Assembly (NCBI RefSeq): GCF_905220565.1
Contig: NC_059409.1
Span: forward strand, 15,742,549 to 15,806,548
Length of the DNA: 64,000 nt
Direction of reading: 5' to 3'
DNA from: Melitaea cinxia
Lineage: Eukaryota > Arthropoda > Insecta > Lepidoptera > Nymphalidae
The notes below the pieces were generated by a model, which saw nothing but the letters and a program-made list of their open reading frames with translations, made no database searches and was not told the origin of the DNA. The position numbers and the translations under genes are program-made. Below are positions 21,836-31,258 of the stretch, one piece after another (positions within the stretch are counted from its first letter, which is position 1; every line of letters begins with the position of its first letter).

Positions 21836-22467
21836 CTCAATACTTAAGGGACTTTTACCTCAAATATCTTTTCTGTGTATGTCATCGCTTCTCTGGCCTA
21901 CACGCCATCAATAAAATAGAAAAAGCTTGTTGTTAGTGAAAGTTTACGCGATCTGTAACAAAACATGTACATGGGACACACACACGTATTTTACACATTT
22001 AATCCACATTGAAACAAAAGAAATACACTCGTCAAATTAAAAACTTCCTGTTAGCCTCGCTTAAAAATCAACTAAACCGACTAACGGCGAAGCGTGTAAA
22101 ACTTCTGTCCGATACCTCGTTTCATTTTTTCCACTCACCTCTATAGTGGAGTCCAATTTGTTCCGCCCACAAACATGGGAATGCAAAAATGTGAGTGCTC
22201 AGTACCGAACTACAGCAAACAGAATATCGAATACCGTTCAGAGGATCTTTTGAAACATGTGAAACTGCGACTGATGGAAACGGGTATTGAATACTGAGGT
22301 ACTTAATGAGAGTAAACACAATATTTTCTATCAGCACTATTGTGAAATAAAGATAAAGAAACAAACACATAAATGTGGCAGTCAAATTAAAAAAAAAGTA
22401 CATAAAAATTTATAATATTCACTTACGAATCTTTCAAAGTAAATATTCATTATCACTATCATCACTA
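21836..22467. other. Spacer
   Basis: Contains frames of 93 and 63 codons on the minus strand with no domain. No repeat copy was recognised. Confidence 0.35.
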
Positions 22468-23303
22468 CATAGTATAAAGCAAAGTCACTTTCTCTGTCCC
22501 TATGTCCCTATGTATGCTTAAATCTTTAAAACTACGCAACGAGTTTTGAAGCGGTTTTTTTAATAGATAAAGTGTATAAAGAGGAAGGTTTATATGTATA
22601 ATAATATACATTAAATAGTTGAGAAATACTGTTATTTTTGAGGTTTCTAATGTGATGTCGTAAATAATTACATTTTTTCCGCTTACATTGTAAACGCAGG
22701 CTGAACCTTACGAAATCTATCAAAATAATGTACTAAAAATTGTACACATTGAAAAGGTATATAGAAAACTCTGCTATGCTATATGTCTATCTCTTATGGA
22801 TATCCCACAATAACATTTTTTTGTCGTTTACTTTTTAAGACAAATAACGGCTAATTTTCGAAGCGATTTTAACCAATACAGCATTAATACTTATCTTATT
22901 AAATACCTTAAATACATTGTTCATTTAATATAGATCTTTATGGCCCTTCGCAGCATATAATTTAAATGAATATTTTCGAAGATATTACAGATTTAAAAAT
23001 TGCGGGACGTAGCGTTTGCGGCGGTTCCGGCCGGACGGAGCGGCGGGAGCGTGCCTATAAGTATAGTATAAAAAGTAAATAAGTAAAAATGTAGTGTATG
23101 AATTTAGATAGGTATTCCAAAGATAGCAGGAAATCTTCATGGTTTAGGGAAAAAAGAATTGTTTTAGTCTAAAGTTAACGCGTGCGGGCCACGGGCAGTG
23201 ATGAATAAATCAAAACTACTGGATCGATTTTAATCATTTTTTCAGTGAATGACATAGGCTTATATATATTTTATACCCGTGCGAAGCCGGAGCGGGCCGC
23301 TAG
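22468..23303 (+). mobile_element. Candidate Helitron-like element, family H
   Basis: The right end (accccgtgcgaag-type sequence, ggagcgggccgctag then t) is a clear CTAG Helitron terminus. The left boundary (tagtataaagcaaagtca) is a guess from similarity to Helitron 5' starts. A strongly G+C-rich patch at 23002-23055 stands out inside. No protein is encoded. Confidence 0.4.
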
Positions 23304-23318
23304 TTATTATATATAAGA

Positions 23319-23545
23319 CGATTAGCCCGTTGGTGCAGTTTGTTGTGACCCTGCTCTCTGTTCCGGGGGTAGTGGGTTCGATTCCACACACCTCGAGTCT
23401 GGGTGTAATATATTTATTTATTTATATATGTATTATTTATAAGTATGTTTATCGGAAAAAAGTAGCTATACCAGTTGGCTGTTACCTATAAACACAAGCA
23501 AGTTGCTTACTTTAGAAACAGTCGACCGTGTGTGTATTGTGTATA
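23319..23545 (+). mobile_element. tRNA-headed SINE, family L
   Basis: The head tagcccgttggtgcagtttg and the B box gtgggttcgattcc are clean. The body continues gagtctgggtgtaatat to cgaccgtgtgtgtattg. It is the best-preserved family L copy with 41294-41530. Confidence 0.65.
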
Positions 23546-23605
23546 TATTTATTTATATTTTTTCATGCTGTATGCGCTTATACACACGATCTACGCGCGA
23601 CCATC

Positions 23606-23607
<2 letters not shown>

Positions 23608-23641
<34 letters not shown>
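23608..23641. repeat. (TTA)n microsatellite
   Basis: Eleven or so TTA units immediately before a MITE. Confidence 0.9.
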
Positions 23642-23644
23642 TTT

Positions 23645-23880
23645 AACCGACTTCAAAAAAGGAGGAGGTTACTCAATTCGACCGTATATATATATATATT
23701 TAATGTATGTTCGGGGATAAATTCGTCGCTTATGATCCGATTTTGATAAAAAAATTATTTGAAAAGAGATATCCCAATATGGTACCACGATAAGGACATC
23801 AAGATCTGATGTAATTCCAGAGAAATCGAGGGAAACCCTCGAAAACTAGTGACGACTAGTGCGTTTGCTAATTTTTTTTT
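23645..23880 (+). mobile_element. MITE, family E (3' truncated)
   Basis: Opens with AACCGACTTCAAAAAAGG and continues through gtatgttcggggataaattc. The right terminus is missing. Confidence 0.55.
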
Positions 23881-24549
23881 GTTTGCTTTTAATAAATTAA
23901 ATAAGTCATGAATTATTCATTAAAAACCCCTTAATTTAATATCTAAAAGTTATCTATTATAATGTTAACTGTTATCACATAATTATGTGTATAAATTATA
24001 CAAAATAAGATCAGACATATAATATTAATAATGTGAAACAATTTGTCCAACAAAACATCCTTAAAAACTTACAGCTACACATTCGTTTCCAAATAATATA
24101 TCACGAGAAACTCCGACATTACAGGGAAGACCTTTACAATACAGGATTCTCCAAACTTATATTTATTCCAAAGTTGAAGTTCCCGTAACTCGTTGTTTAT
24201 TTGGAAACTTCGAAAGTGTATATTTTCGTTATTTCAATACCGAATGTTAGAACGTAACGAAATAGCTTAACATCGCGTAAAATATTAAAACTTTTACTTT
24301 GGCCTCTATTGTTATCCAAAAAGATGAAATTCGTATTGATACAGTGAGTTACAAATTATTTTTTGCTTTATAAGAGATCGACTATTATATCGCTACAGTT
24401 TTTTACTATATAAGAAAAAGTCTGAGTTCTAAAGTACTCAAGACTAGATACTTAGCTAACAAGCTAGTTTCAATTTCTTTGCATAGATTAAAAGTAGATA
24501 TATAAATATTTAATCAAACCATAAATAGCTTACTATCTTTTAATACAAA
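23881..24549. other. AT-rich spacer
   Basis: Nothing was recognised in 670 bp. Confidence 0.4.
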
Positions 24550-25160
24550 GACGACAAACAGACGTACGATCCGCACGAGACAGCTTGTGGACGTCAACAG
24601 AACCGAGAGTGTTGCTAACGTTCACGACCCTATCCCTGACCTTACTTACCCAACTTAGACCAACTTACTCAACACAGAAATAATACGCAACTATGGAACA
24701 GTACTATTTAGATGTGATCTTCTGTACGATGCCGTGTGGTGTCAGCCGAGTAGAATAGCACCACCCCCTTTCTTTCCGTGGGGGTCGTAAAAGGCGACGG
24801 AGGCCTAAACCTGGCTCGAAATCATCAGGGTCCTGGAGAAGGAAAACTTCATTTGAAACCCGGAATGGGGTCTCCGTCAAGCATTCGTGGCATAGCTCTA
24901 AAATGCGAAAGACTCCTGCAGCCGAACTGACTCCAGACATATCAACTCGTCATTCCTGTGGGCCTAGCTAGTGAGGTCGAGATGGTGGCGCAGAGCTTGG
25001 GTAACTCTTCGTTTTCCTGAAGAGTGTCCTAGGCGATACAGTTTCTGTCTGACACTGTCTAAATCGTCTGAAATAGACGAACTAAGGCCAATGATGATGA
25101 CAGATGATCTTCTGTACGATTGGTTTACTACCCCAGTCGGGCTGAATTCTTCGTTCGTTC
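24550..25160 (-). repeat. Family A copy split by an insertion
   Basis: The two halves (24550-24730 and 25105-25160) together follow family A on the minus strand: cgacaaacagacgtacga, then gatcttctgtacgat, then ttactaccccagtcgggctg. Between them lies a 374 bp element flanked by an exact 16 bp duplication. Confidence 0.6.
24731..25104 (+). mobile_element. Family C-related short element with 16 bp target-site duplication
   Basis: The flanking repeats TGATCTTCTGTACGAT occur at 24715-24730 and 25105-25120. The first ~60 bp (ccgtgtggtgtcagccga, then ttccgtgggggtcgtaaaag) are clearly related to the head of family C. The body is different (ggtggcgcagagcttgggta, then ttttcctgaagagtgtccta). It ends in aatgatgatgacag. 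Head sharing, simple-repeat tail and a long duplication point to target-primed reverse transcription. Confidence 0.65.
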
Positions 25161-25465
25161 GTTGATTGATCATTGATGATGATTTGACAATATATGCATT
25201 CATATAATCCCCTCCCCCCTCTCATAAATAAACAAAACTTCTAATGCAATTTATACATCGAGATTTATAAATTATTTACTTGATATCTGTATCCCATATA
25301 CATACCTATATTCCGTATCTTCGTAATTTATGTCTAAAACATTGGAAATTTGTTATTTAGATTGAAGCGAGGATTTTTCGCAAACGATAAATTGGTTTTA
25401 AATAAAATTTATCTTTTACATGACCGACCTAAAAGGTTTTATTTTGGGATTCGTGTATGTATGTA

Positions 25466-25650
25466 CTAGTTATGCCTACGGTTTCGCTCGCGTTAATTTA
25501 GGAAAAATCTATTGATATTATATAGCCTATAAGCTTCCTCGATAAATGGACTATCCAACACAGAAATAATTCGAGCCAGTAAATCCTGAGATTAGCGCGT
25601 TTAAACAAGCACACTCTTCAGCTCTACAGCTTTATCATATTGGTATAGAT
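25466..25650 (-). mobile_element. Helitron-like element, family I
   Basis: The plus strand starts ctagttatgcctacggtttc. Inner blocks (agcttcctcgataaatggac, then gagattagcgcgtttaaaca) match 40024 and 34172. Confidence 0.5.
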
Positions 25651-25959
25651 GTATATATGTGGGTGTATTTGTATGTGAGAGTTTGCCAAGGAAGCAAGGG
25701 TGCGCAGGGCCTACGTGATTCACTTCGTACTTTCTAGTTTCTAATACCCGAAGTTTTAGAGACTTCTTCTAAAGGAATTTGCGTTTTCGTAACAGCGGTA
25801 ACATTTTCAATTTAGCGAAGTTTATACCTCGATAAACTTTCACGCTATCTGAGATCGTGTTGGGCTCCTTTTGTGGTAGAACTCAATACTACGCCACTGA
25901 TTCCGGTTATTTTCAACATATATAAACAAATTAATGAAGTGTATACAGATATCTATAAC
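25651..25959. other. Spacer
   Basis: No feature was recognised. Confidence 0.35.
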
Positions 25960-26055
25960 ATACACTCACGGTCGTCTGTTCTTAAGAAAAGCAACTCAAT
26001 GCTTGTGCTATAGGCAACAGTCGGCTGATATAACTACTTTTTTTTTTTTCGATAT
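25960..26055 (-). mobile_element. SINE fragment, family L
   Basis: Only the distal part (cacggtcgtctgttcttaag, then caacagtcggctgatataac) is present. A T run follows, and then a family C element. Confidence 0.5.
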
Positions 26056-26072
26056 GCACATATAAATTCACT

Positions 26073-26394
26073 CACTTCAGCCGCAGTCCACTGCTGGACA
26101 TAGGCATCCACAAGTTAGCGCCAAAAATTGAATGAACTCATGTGTTTTGCCCATAGTCCCCACGCTGGGCAGGCGAGTTGGTGACCACAGGGCTGGCTTT
26201 GTCGCACCGAAGACGCTGCTGCCCGTCTTCGACCTGGGTATTTCAAAGCCAGTAGTCGGACGGTTATATCGCCATCGGTCGACTTTTTAGGTTCCAATGT
26301 GGTAGTGGAACTGTGTTATCCCTTAGTCGCCTCTTACGACACCCACGGGAAGAGAGGGGGTGGCTAAATTTTTTAGTACCGTAGCCACACAGTA
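26073..26394 (-). mobile_element. Family C LINE-derived short element, near full length
   Basis: The complement of 21161-21505 in inverted orientation about 5 kb away. It keeps the 5' head (accgtagccacacagt on the plus strand). The shared 60-codon frame beginning MEPKKSTDGDITVRLL in both copies shows that the two are unusually similar to each other. Confidence 0.7.
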
Positions 26395-26411
26395 CAAGTG
26401 GTTTAATAAAA

Positions 26412-26550
26412 TATTATGAAATTTTGTGTGCTTATCGGGTAGGTCTGAGAATCGGCCAACATCTATTTTTAATACCCCGAAGTTATAAGGGAGGGGGGGT
26501 TGAGAAGGTTAATAAAATATATGGCAAAAAACGTTTGCCGGGTCAGCTAG
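26412..26550 (+). mobile_element. Helitron-like 3' part, family G
   Basis: Reads tatgaaattttgtgtgctta to the terminal hairpin and gggtcagctag. Confidence 0.6.
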
Positions 26551-26971
26551 TATTATTATATTATATTATTTGTATTATGTTATGATATGTAATGTTACAT
26601 TATATTATTTGTTTTACTTTTTTTTGTTGTACACCTTACACACTATACTTTCTTGCACATACGAAGGTTGGCTGATAGAAAATACATTAGCGTAAATCCA
26701 CCTTTTATACACCCTTGTATTAGTGTATTTATTGCACAATTAAGAATTTAAATAAATAAATAAATATCCCTTAAAACAAACCCACTGAACTAGTTTTAAA
26801 TCAACGTCTTTCCGAGTTCCTGGAAATACCCGGATAAAACCGGTTTGAATTCCGTTAACTGACATTTTTCATACTACCCGCGAGCGCAAAGGCACGTCAA
26901 ACAGAAAGCGAGCGAGCGATTTGTCAAGCTTGAGCTACGACAAGCTATTGTGTGATCAGTTTTATATTTGA
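26551..26971. other. AT-rich spacer
   Basis: A TATTA-rich stretch followed by unremarkable sequence. A GC-richer patch at 26875-26940 has no recognised content. Confidence 0.35.
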
Positions 26972-27313
26972 CTAGCTGTGCCCGCGACTTCTCCCGCGTG
27001 GAATTTAACAAAATAGTTATTGTTCAGTTCGCAGAGTTATAAAATAAAGAAAAAAAATCTAAAATAAAAGTAGCTAAAGTTACTCCTTATTACATGAGCT
27101 ATCTGGCAGTGAAAGTGGCGTTAAAATCGGTTTAGCCATTTCAGAGATTAGCCGGAACAAACAAACAGACAGACAAACAGATAAAAATTATAAAAAATGT
27201 TATTTTGGTATATGTACCGTGACTACACAAATATCTACATAGATATGAATTTAGTAAAAAGCGACTATTTTAATATTACAAACATACACTCCAATTTTAT
27301 TTAGTTGTATAGA
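26972..27313 (-). mobile_element. Non-autonomous Helitron-like element, family F
   Basis: A full-length copy with both TC start and CTAG end readable on the minus strand. A family B SINE begins within ten bases of its outer end. Confidence 0.65.
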
Positions 27314-27321
27314 TGTATATT

Positions 27322-27602
27322 ACGCTACAGCCTGTAATATCCCACTACTGGGCATAGGCCTCTCTCCCTGTGTAGGAAAAGGATCAGAGCTTAATCCACC
27401 ACGCTGCTCCAATGCGGGTTGGTGGATATATTCCCTACTATGAGTAACGATCGCTATCAGGTGTACATGATAACAACCGGGACCGACGGCTTAACGTGCC
27501 CTCCGAGGCAAGGACTGCACAAACACCCAGACCATGGCAAACAACTGTATGGCCAATACAAATGTTTGTCATGTGCGTGGATCGAACCCGCAACCGGCTA
27601 AA
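27322..27602 (-). mobile_element. tRNA-derived SINE, family B
   Basis: Well preserved: cagcctgtaatatcccacta, then gtaacgatcgctatcaggtg, then the antisense head ggatcgaacccgcaaccgg. Confidence 0.65.
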
Positions 27603-27639
27603 TGTATATAAAGAATTTTATTTGAATCCTTTTTACTAG

Positions 27640-27830
27640 AGGGCCGCAAAATTTTGAAAAATTGACATTTGGGCCAAAAGCACAGAATGATGGAGAATAA
27701 TAATACTTGATGGTACAAGTATTGAATTATGGTGTCCCTTATTATAACAAAATTGACAGTTTTGAAAATTTTAAAACCTCTGGCGGGTCGCACAAAATCT
27801 CTATTCGGGCCGCGGGTTGCTCACGCCTGT
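27640..27830 (-). mobile_element. hAT-type terminal fragment
   Basis: The reverse strand begins ACAGGCGTGAGCAACCCGCG followed by GCCCG, which is very like the terminal inverted repeat of many hAT elements (CAGG...GCAACC...CGGCCC). The opposite end carries only the partial complement (gagggccgcaaaat). No transposase remains. Confidence 0.5.
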
Positions 27831-28551
27831 TTTATACTATTTCGCAAATTTAGTAATATACACCTTGACACAAAGAGACAAACGAAGTAATTACAGAATA
27901 ATATTTACAAACAAATTTCATAATAATTGTAATCGTTTACGAAATTCAATTTTAATGTGCTGCAAAAAAATTAAATTACAAATAAAAAAGAACAGAGATG
28001 TTTAATTTGGATAATATTTTTGTCATAAGTATAAAATAATTAAAGCCACAGAAATTACTATATAATGTGTCTCAAACTTTACGCTTTTTTATTTTAATTG
28101 AAAAGAAAAGAAGAGAAAACGAATCATACATGCAATCTCCATCAATAATTAGTTAATAAGACAACATTTTTACTACTCCAATGTCCACACGCTAACGACT
28201 AATTTTATCACGCTTCATTGTATTATTCTGTCGTTAAATATGTGACTATCTTTATTATGTGTAATCTCATTTTATTGATATATAAAATTACTTGAAGATA
28301 AGTAGGTTAATCTTGTTCAAAGAACTCGGTGTACGAAACTCGGCAAGAAATCATATGTCAATTAAGATTAATTAGATTTGCTTAGATTAATCTGCCTTGT
28401 TGTTGATTTTTTTGCTACTCAACCGTCGCAGAAAGCAGTAATTTGTTTGTATTTGTAAGTGGGGAGCCCGGGAGGTTTTTTGTTATTTTTGAAGTTAAAC
28501 TTCTTTACAAACACTTGAGTTGGGAAGTAAGCTGGTGAATATTTGACGAGA
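27831..28551. other. AT-rich spacer
   Basis: Nothing recognised except a 62-codon lysine/asparagine-rich frame that is not called. Confidence 0.4.
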
Positions 28552-28645
28552 GCGTTGAGAAAAGTGTGATCGGGTGAAGTGAACGGAATGTGAGAGGGTG
28601 ATATAAGTTAGTGGAGTAAGAAAGAGAGCGAGTTACGTTTCGTAT
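28552..28645 (+). repeat. Low-copy repeat, partner at 48532
   Basis: The sequence aaagtgtgatcgggtgaag followed by gaacggaatgtgagagggtg and gagttacgtttcg has an inverted, diverged counterpart at 48532-48638. Family unknown. Confidence 0.5.
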
Positions 28646-28790
28646 ATTACTGTAGGGGTAACTAAAAAGTTTTACTTCAGTTCATGTTGTCTGAAGCACA
28701 CTGTTTTTTTTATATTGTGGTAAGCGATTACCGTAGACTAGAAAACTAGTTTATAACTACACGTTCAATTACTCAATGAACCGAATTTCA

Positions 28791-29290
28791 AGATTAAGTC
28801 TGTAAAATCCCACTGATATCATAGGCCTCTTCCTCCGTGTAGGAGAAAGGTACGAGCTTAGTCCACTGCGGATTGGCGGATATATTCCTTACTAAGAGTA
28901 ACGACCCCCTCTCTTCCCGTGGGTGTCGTAAGAGGCGACTAGGGGATAACACAGTTCCGCTTCCACCTTGGAACTTTAAAAGCCGACCGGTGGCGGGATA
29001 ATCACCCAACTGCTGGTTTTGAAATACACAGGCCGAAGACGGGCAGCAGCGTCTTCGGGGTGCAACAAAGCCAGTACTGCGGTCACCAACCCGCATGCCC
29101 AGCGTGGTGACTATGGGCAAAACACATGAGTTCATGTTATTTTTGGCGTAAACTAGTGGAGGCCTATGTCTAGCAGTGGACTGTATAGGCTGTAATGATG
29201 TAATGATGAAGAGTAACGACTGCTATCAGATATTTATAATAACAATTAGGACCGACAGCATATCGTGCTCTCCGAGGCACGGTGGAGAAA
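28791..29290 (-). mobile_element. SINE family B copy split by a family C insertion
   Basis: The outer parts (28791-28905, 29209-29290) follow family B. The break falls inside the gagtaacgacNgctatc block, which is duplicated on both sides of the inserted element. Confidence 0.65.
28906..29208 (+). mobile_element. Family C insertion with 12 bp target-site duplication
   Basis: Flanked by AAGAGTAACGAC at 28894-28905 and 29209-29220. It starts inside the head (ccctctcttcccgtgggtg) and so is 5'-truncated by about 40 bp relative to 43772-44113. It ends tgtaatgatgtaatgatg. Confidence 0.75.
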
Positions 29291-29918
29291 CCATAAGAAT
29301 AAACTTTACTGCTATCTAATTATGATTACTCGACTACGGCAAAGCCAAAAGGAGGGTTATAATTTTATCAGTCTATGTAGGTATGTATGGTTATCTCGAC
29401 ACCAACAATTTATACAACGCCAACTCGAATTTTTGATAAGTTGCTTTTTGTAATGCGAACTTGATAAAATGTGTTTTTATATGTAATAAAAAAATTGTGA
29501 AATTGCATATAATAAATTGACTATTAAAGATACCAAATTTCAAATAAGTTTCGTAATTAAAATAAAAGATATCACGTTTCTTCCTTTCATAAGCCTCTAT
29601 TGCAAAGTTCACTTTTACGAGTTAGCTTAGTATAGTTGCTGGTGTCGATCTGTTTCCTCATACCCTAACTACTGGTCATATTTAGACAAATTAGGTATCA
29701 TTAGAAGCGCTTTAATTGTTCGCTGGTTATAGGCTATATGATGTTACATTCAATTGAATGTGGCCCTTTAAACGACTAGGTGACGTACCTATTAATTTTT
29801 TATTTTTATATTCTTTTAATTTTTATATCGTAGTCGGGTTTTAGTTTCAAATTCGTATATTTATATACTTAATTCATAGTTCCCAGTACACACGTATCTA
29901 TGTGTATACTTATATAAT
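29291..29918. other. AT-rich spacer
   Basis: Overlapping short frames on both strands have no recognisable content. Confidence 0.35.
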
Positions 29919-30055
29919 AATTGTGTTTGCTCGCAGACGAAAAAAAAAACCGACTTCAATTACATCGACACGATAAATGCTTTTTATTAGAGATAAGTCA
30001 AAAAGATCTAGTTAAATCTCGATATAATTCAAATAAAACCACATGACAAATAACC
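29919..30055 (-). mobile_element. MITE fragment, family E
   Basis: Reverse-strand terminus aattgtgtttgctcgcagac, then aaccgacttcaattacatcg. The inner part is truncated. Confidence 0.55.
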
Positions 30056-30372
30056 GGCTATACACGAAAAAATTCAAATGGAAATTATATAATGTTAAGG
30101 TAACATATTTCATCGTATAATGCATTTTCCTCTTTAATTTGCCGGATTATATTCGAAAGCCTAGAACGTGCCACAAAAGGCAACACAATAGGACGATATG
30201 TCGAGACATGATACCTATCTTATTTCCCAAGGAGTCCATTTCGTTCCCCAGTTTCTACGTGCGAATGTTCCAGATGTAAATATGTCACGGAATAAAAGAC
30301 GTATTGTACTTTGAAATCTTTTTATATACTAGCTGTGTTACCCAATGTTGTTCTCATACATAAATATTTTTT
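30056..30372. other. Spacer
   Basis: No feature was recognised. A short Helitron-like ctagctgtgttacccaatg starts at about 30339 but is immediately lost. Confidence 0.35.
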
Positions 30373-30812
30373 AAGCAACTAGGGCAAACAAGCGTACGGC
30401 TCACCTGATAGTAAGCGATTACCGTAGCTTATATATCTGTAAATAGGCGTGTCTTCACTGCGGTCATGGTGGTGATTATGGGCAACACATATGAGTTTAC
30501 GCCACTTTGGCGCAAGCTGGTGAAGGCCCATGTCCAGCAGTGGACTGCGATAGGCTGAAGTGATGATGATGACGAAGTGATGATACATCTGCAATAATAA
30601 CAACAACAGAAGCGTTGCGAGCGCATTTTCGACCCTACCCCCAATCTCCCCTAGAAGTTCTGGTCACCTTTCTCGCCACAGGAACATCACTACTTGAGAC
30701 GAGTATTATTTAGCTATATGATCTTCTGTTAGCTTGAAGAATTTCCCCAAACAGACTGCTTCAGATTTATATCAGGGTATGTTCCTGGGTCCTGTTGTGC
30801 CGTACCACAGTA
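30373..30812 (-). repeat. Family A copy split by a family C insertion
   Basis: The left part is gcaaacaagcgtacggctca to cttatatatctgt. The right part resumes with acagaagcgttgcgagcgc and runs to gtgccgtaccacagt. An inserted family C fragment lies in between. Confidence 0.6.
30449..30577 (+). mobile_element. Family C insertion, 3' fragment
   Basis: Contains tgattatgggcaacacatat, then cagcagtggactgcgatagg, then gatgatgatgac. A probable short duplication (atctgtaa and atctgcaa) flanks it. Confidence 0.6.
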
Positions 30813-30921
30813 AAAAAAAAATATATTTTTTTTATATATAAATATATATATATACCTATTTTAATTGAAAGATTTTAATTTTTTATATCGCGAAACACTC
30901 TCTATTAAAGAAATGTGTTAT

Positions 30922-30975
30922 CTTGCAAACGAAAAAAAAAACCGACTTTATTTACATTGACCAGTAATACAACAT
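30922..30975 (-). mobile_element. MITE terminal fragment, family E
   Basis: The sequence aaaccgactttatttacatt and accagtaatacaacata sits directly against the next family E copy in the same orientation, a tandem arrangement. Confidence 0.5.
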
Positions 30976-31258
30976 AATTGTGTTTGCTAGCAAACGAAAA
31001 AAATTGACCAATTATATCGACAAGTACAACATAAGTGGACTAAAAAATAACAAACGCACTAGTCGTCACTACGATTTTCGACGGTTCCCCTCGATTTCTC
31101 TGGGATTCCATCACCAGATCCTGATTTTGTTATAATGGTACTATTTTTGGTATATCTGCTTTCCAATAAAAAAAGAATTTTCGAAATCGGTTCATAATCG
31201 AAGACGTTATATAGGTACGGTAGAATTGAGTAACCTCCTCCTTTTTAAAGTCGGTTAA
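30976..31258 (-). mobile_element. MITE, family E
   Basis: A complete reverse-strand copy from aattgtgtttgctagcaaac to the outer end ctttttaaagtcggtta. Confidence 0.6.

Noticed and set aside
24704..25203. Several 60-80 codon frames on both strands
   Set aside because: All fall within the family A copy and the inserted family C-related element.
28794..29135. 113-codon minus-strand frame
   Set aside because: It spans the family B/family C nested insertion and runs antisense to the LINE-derived sequence.
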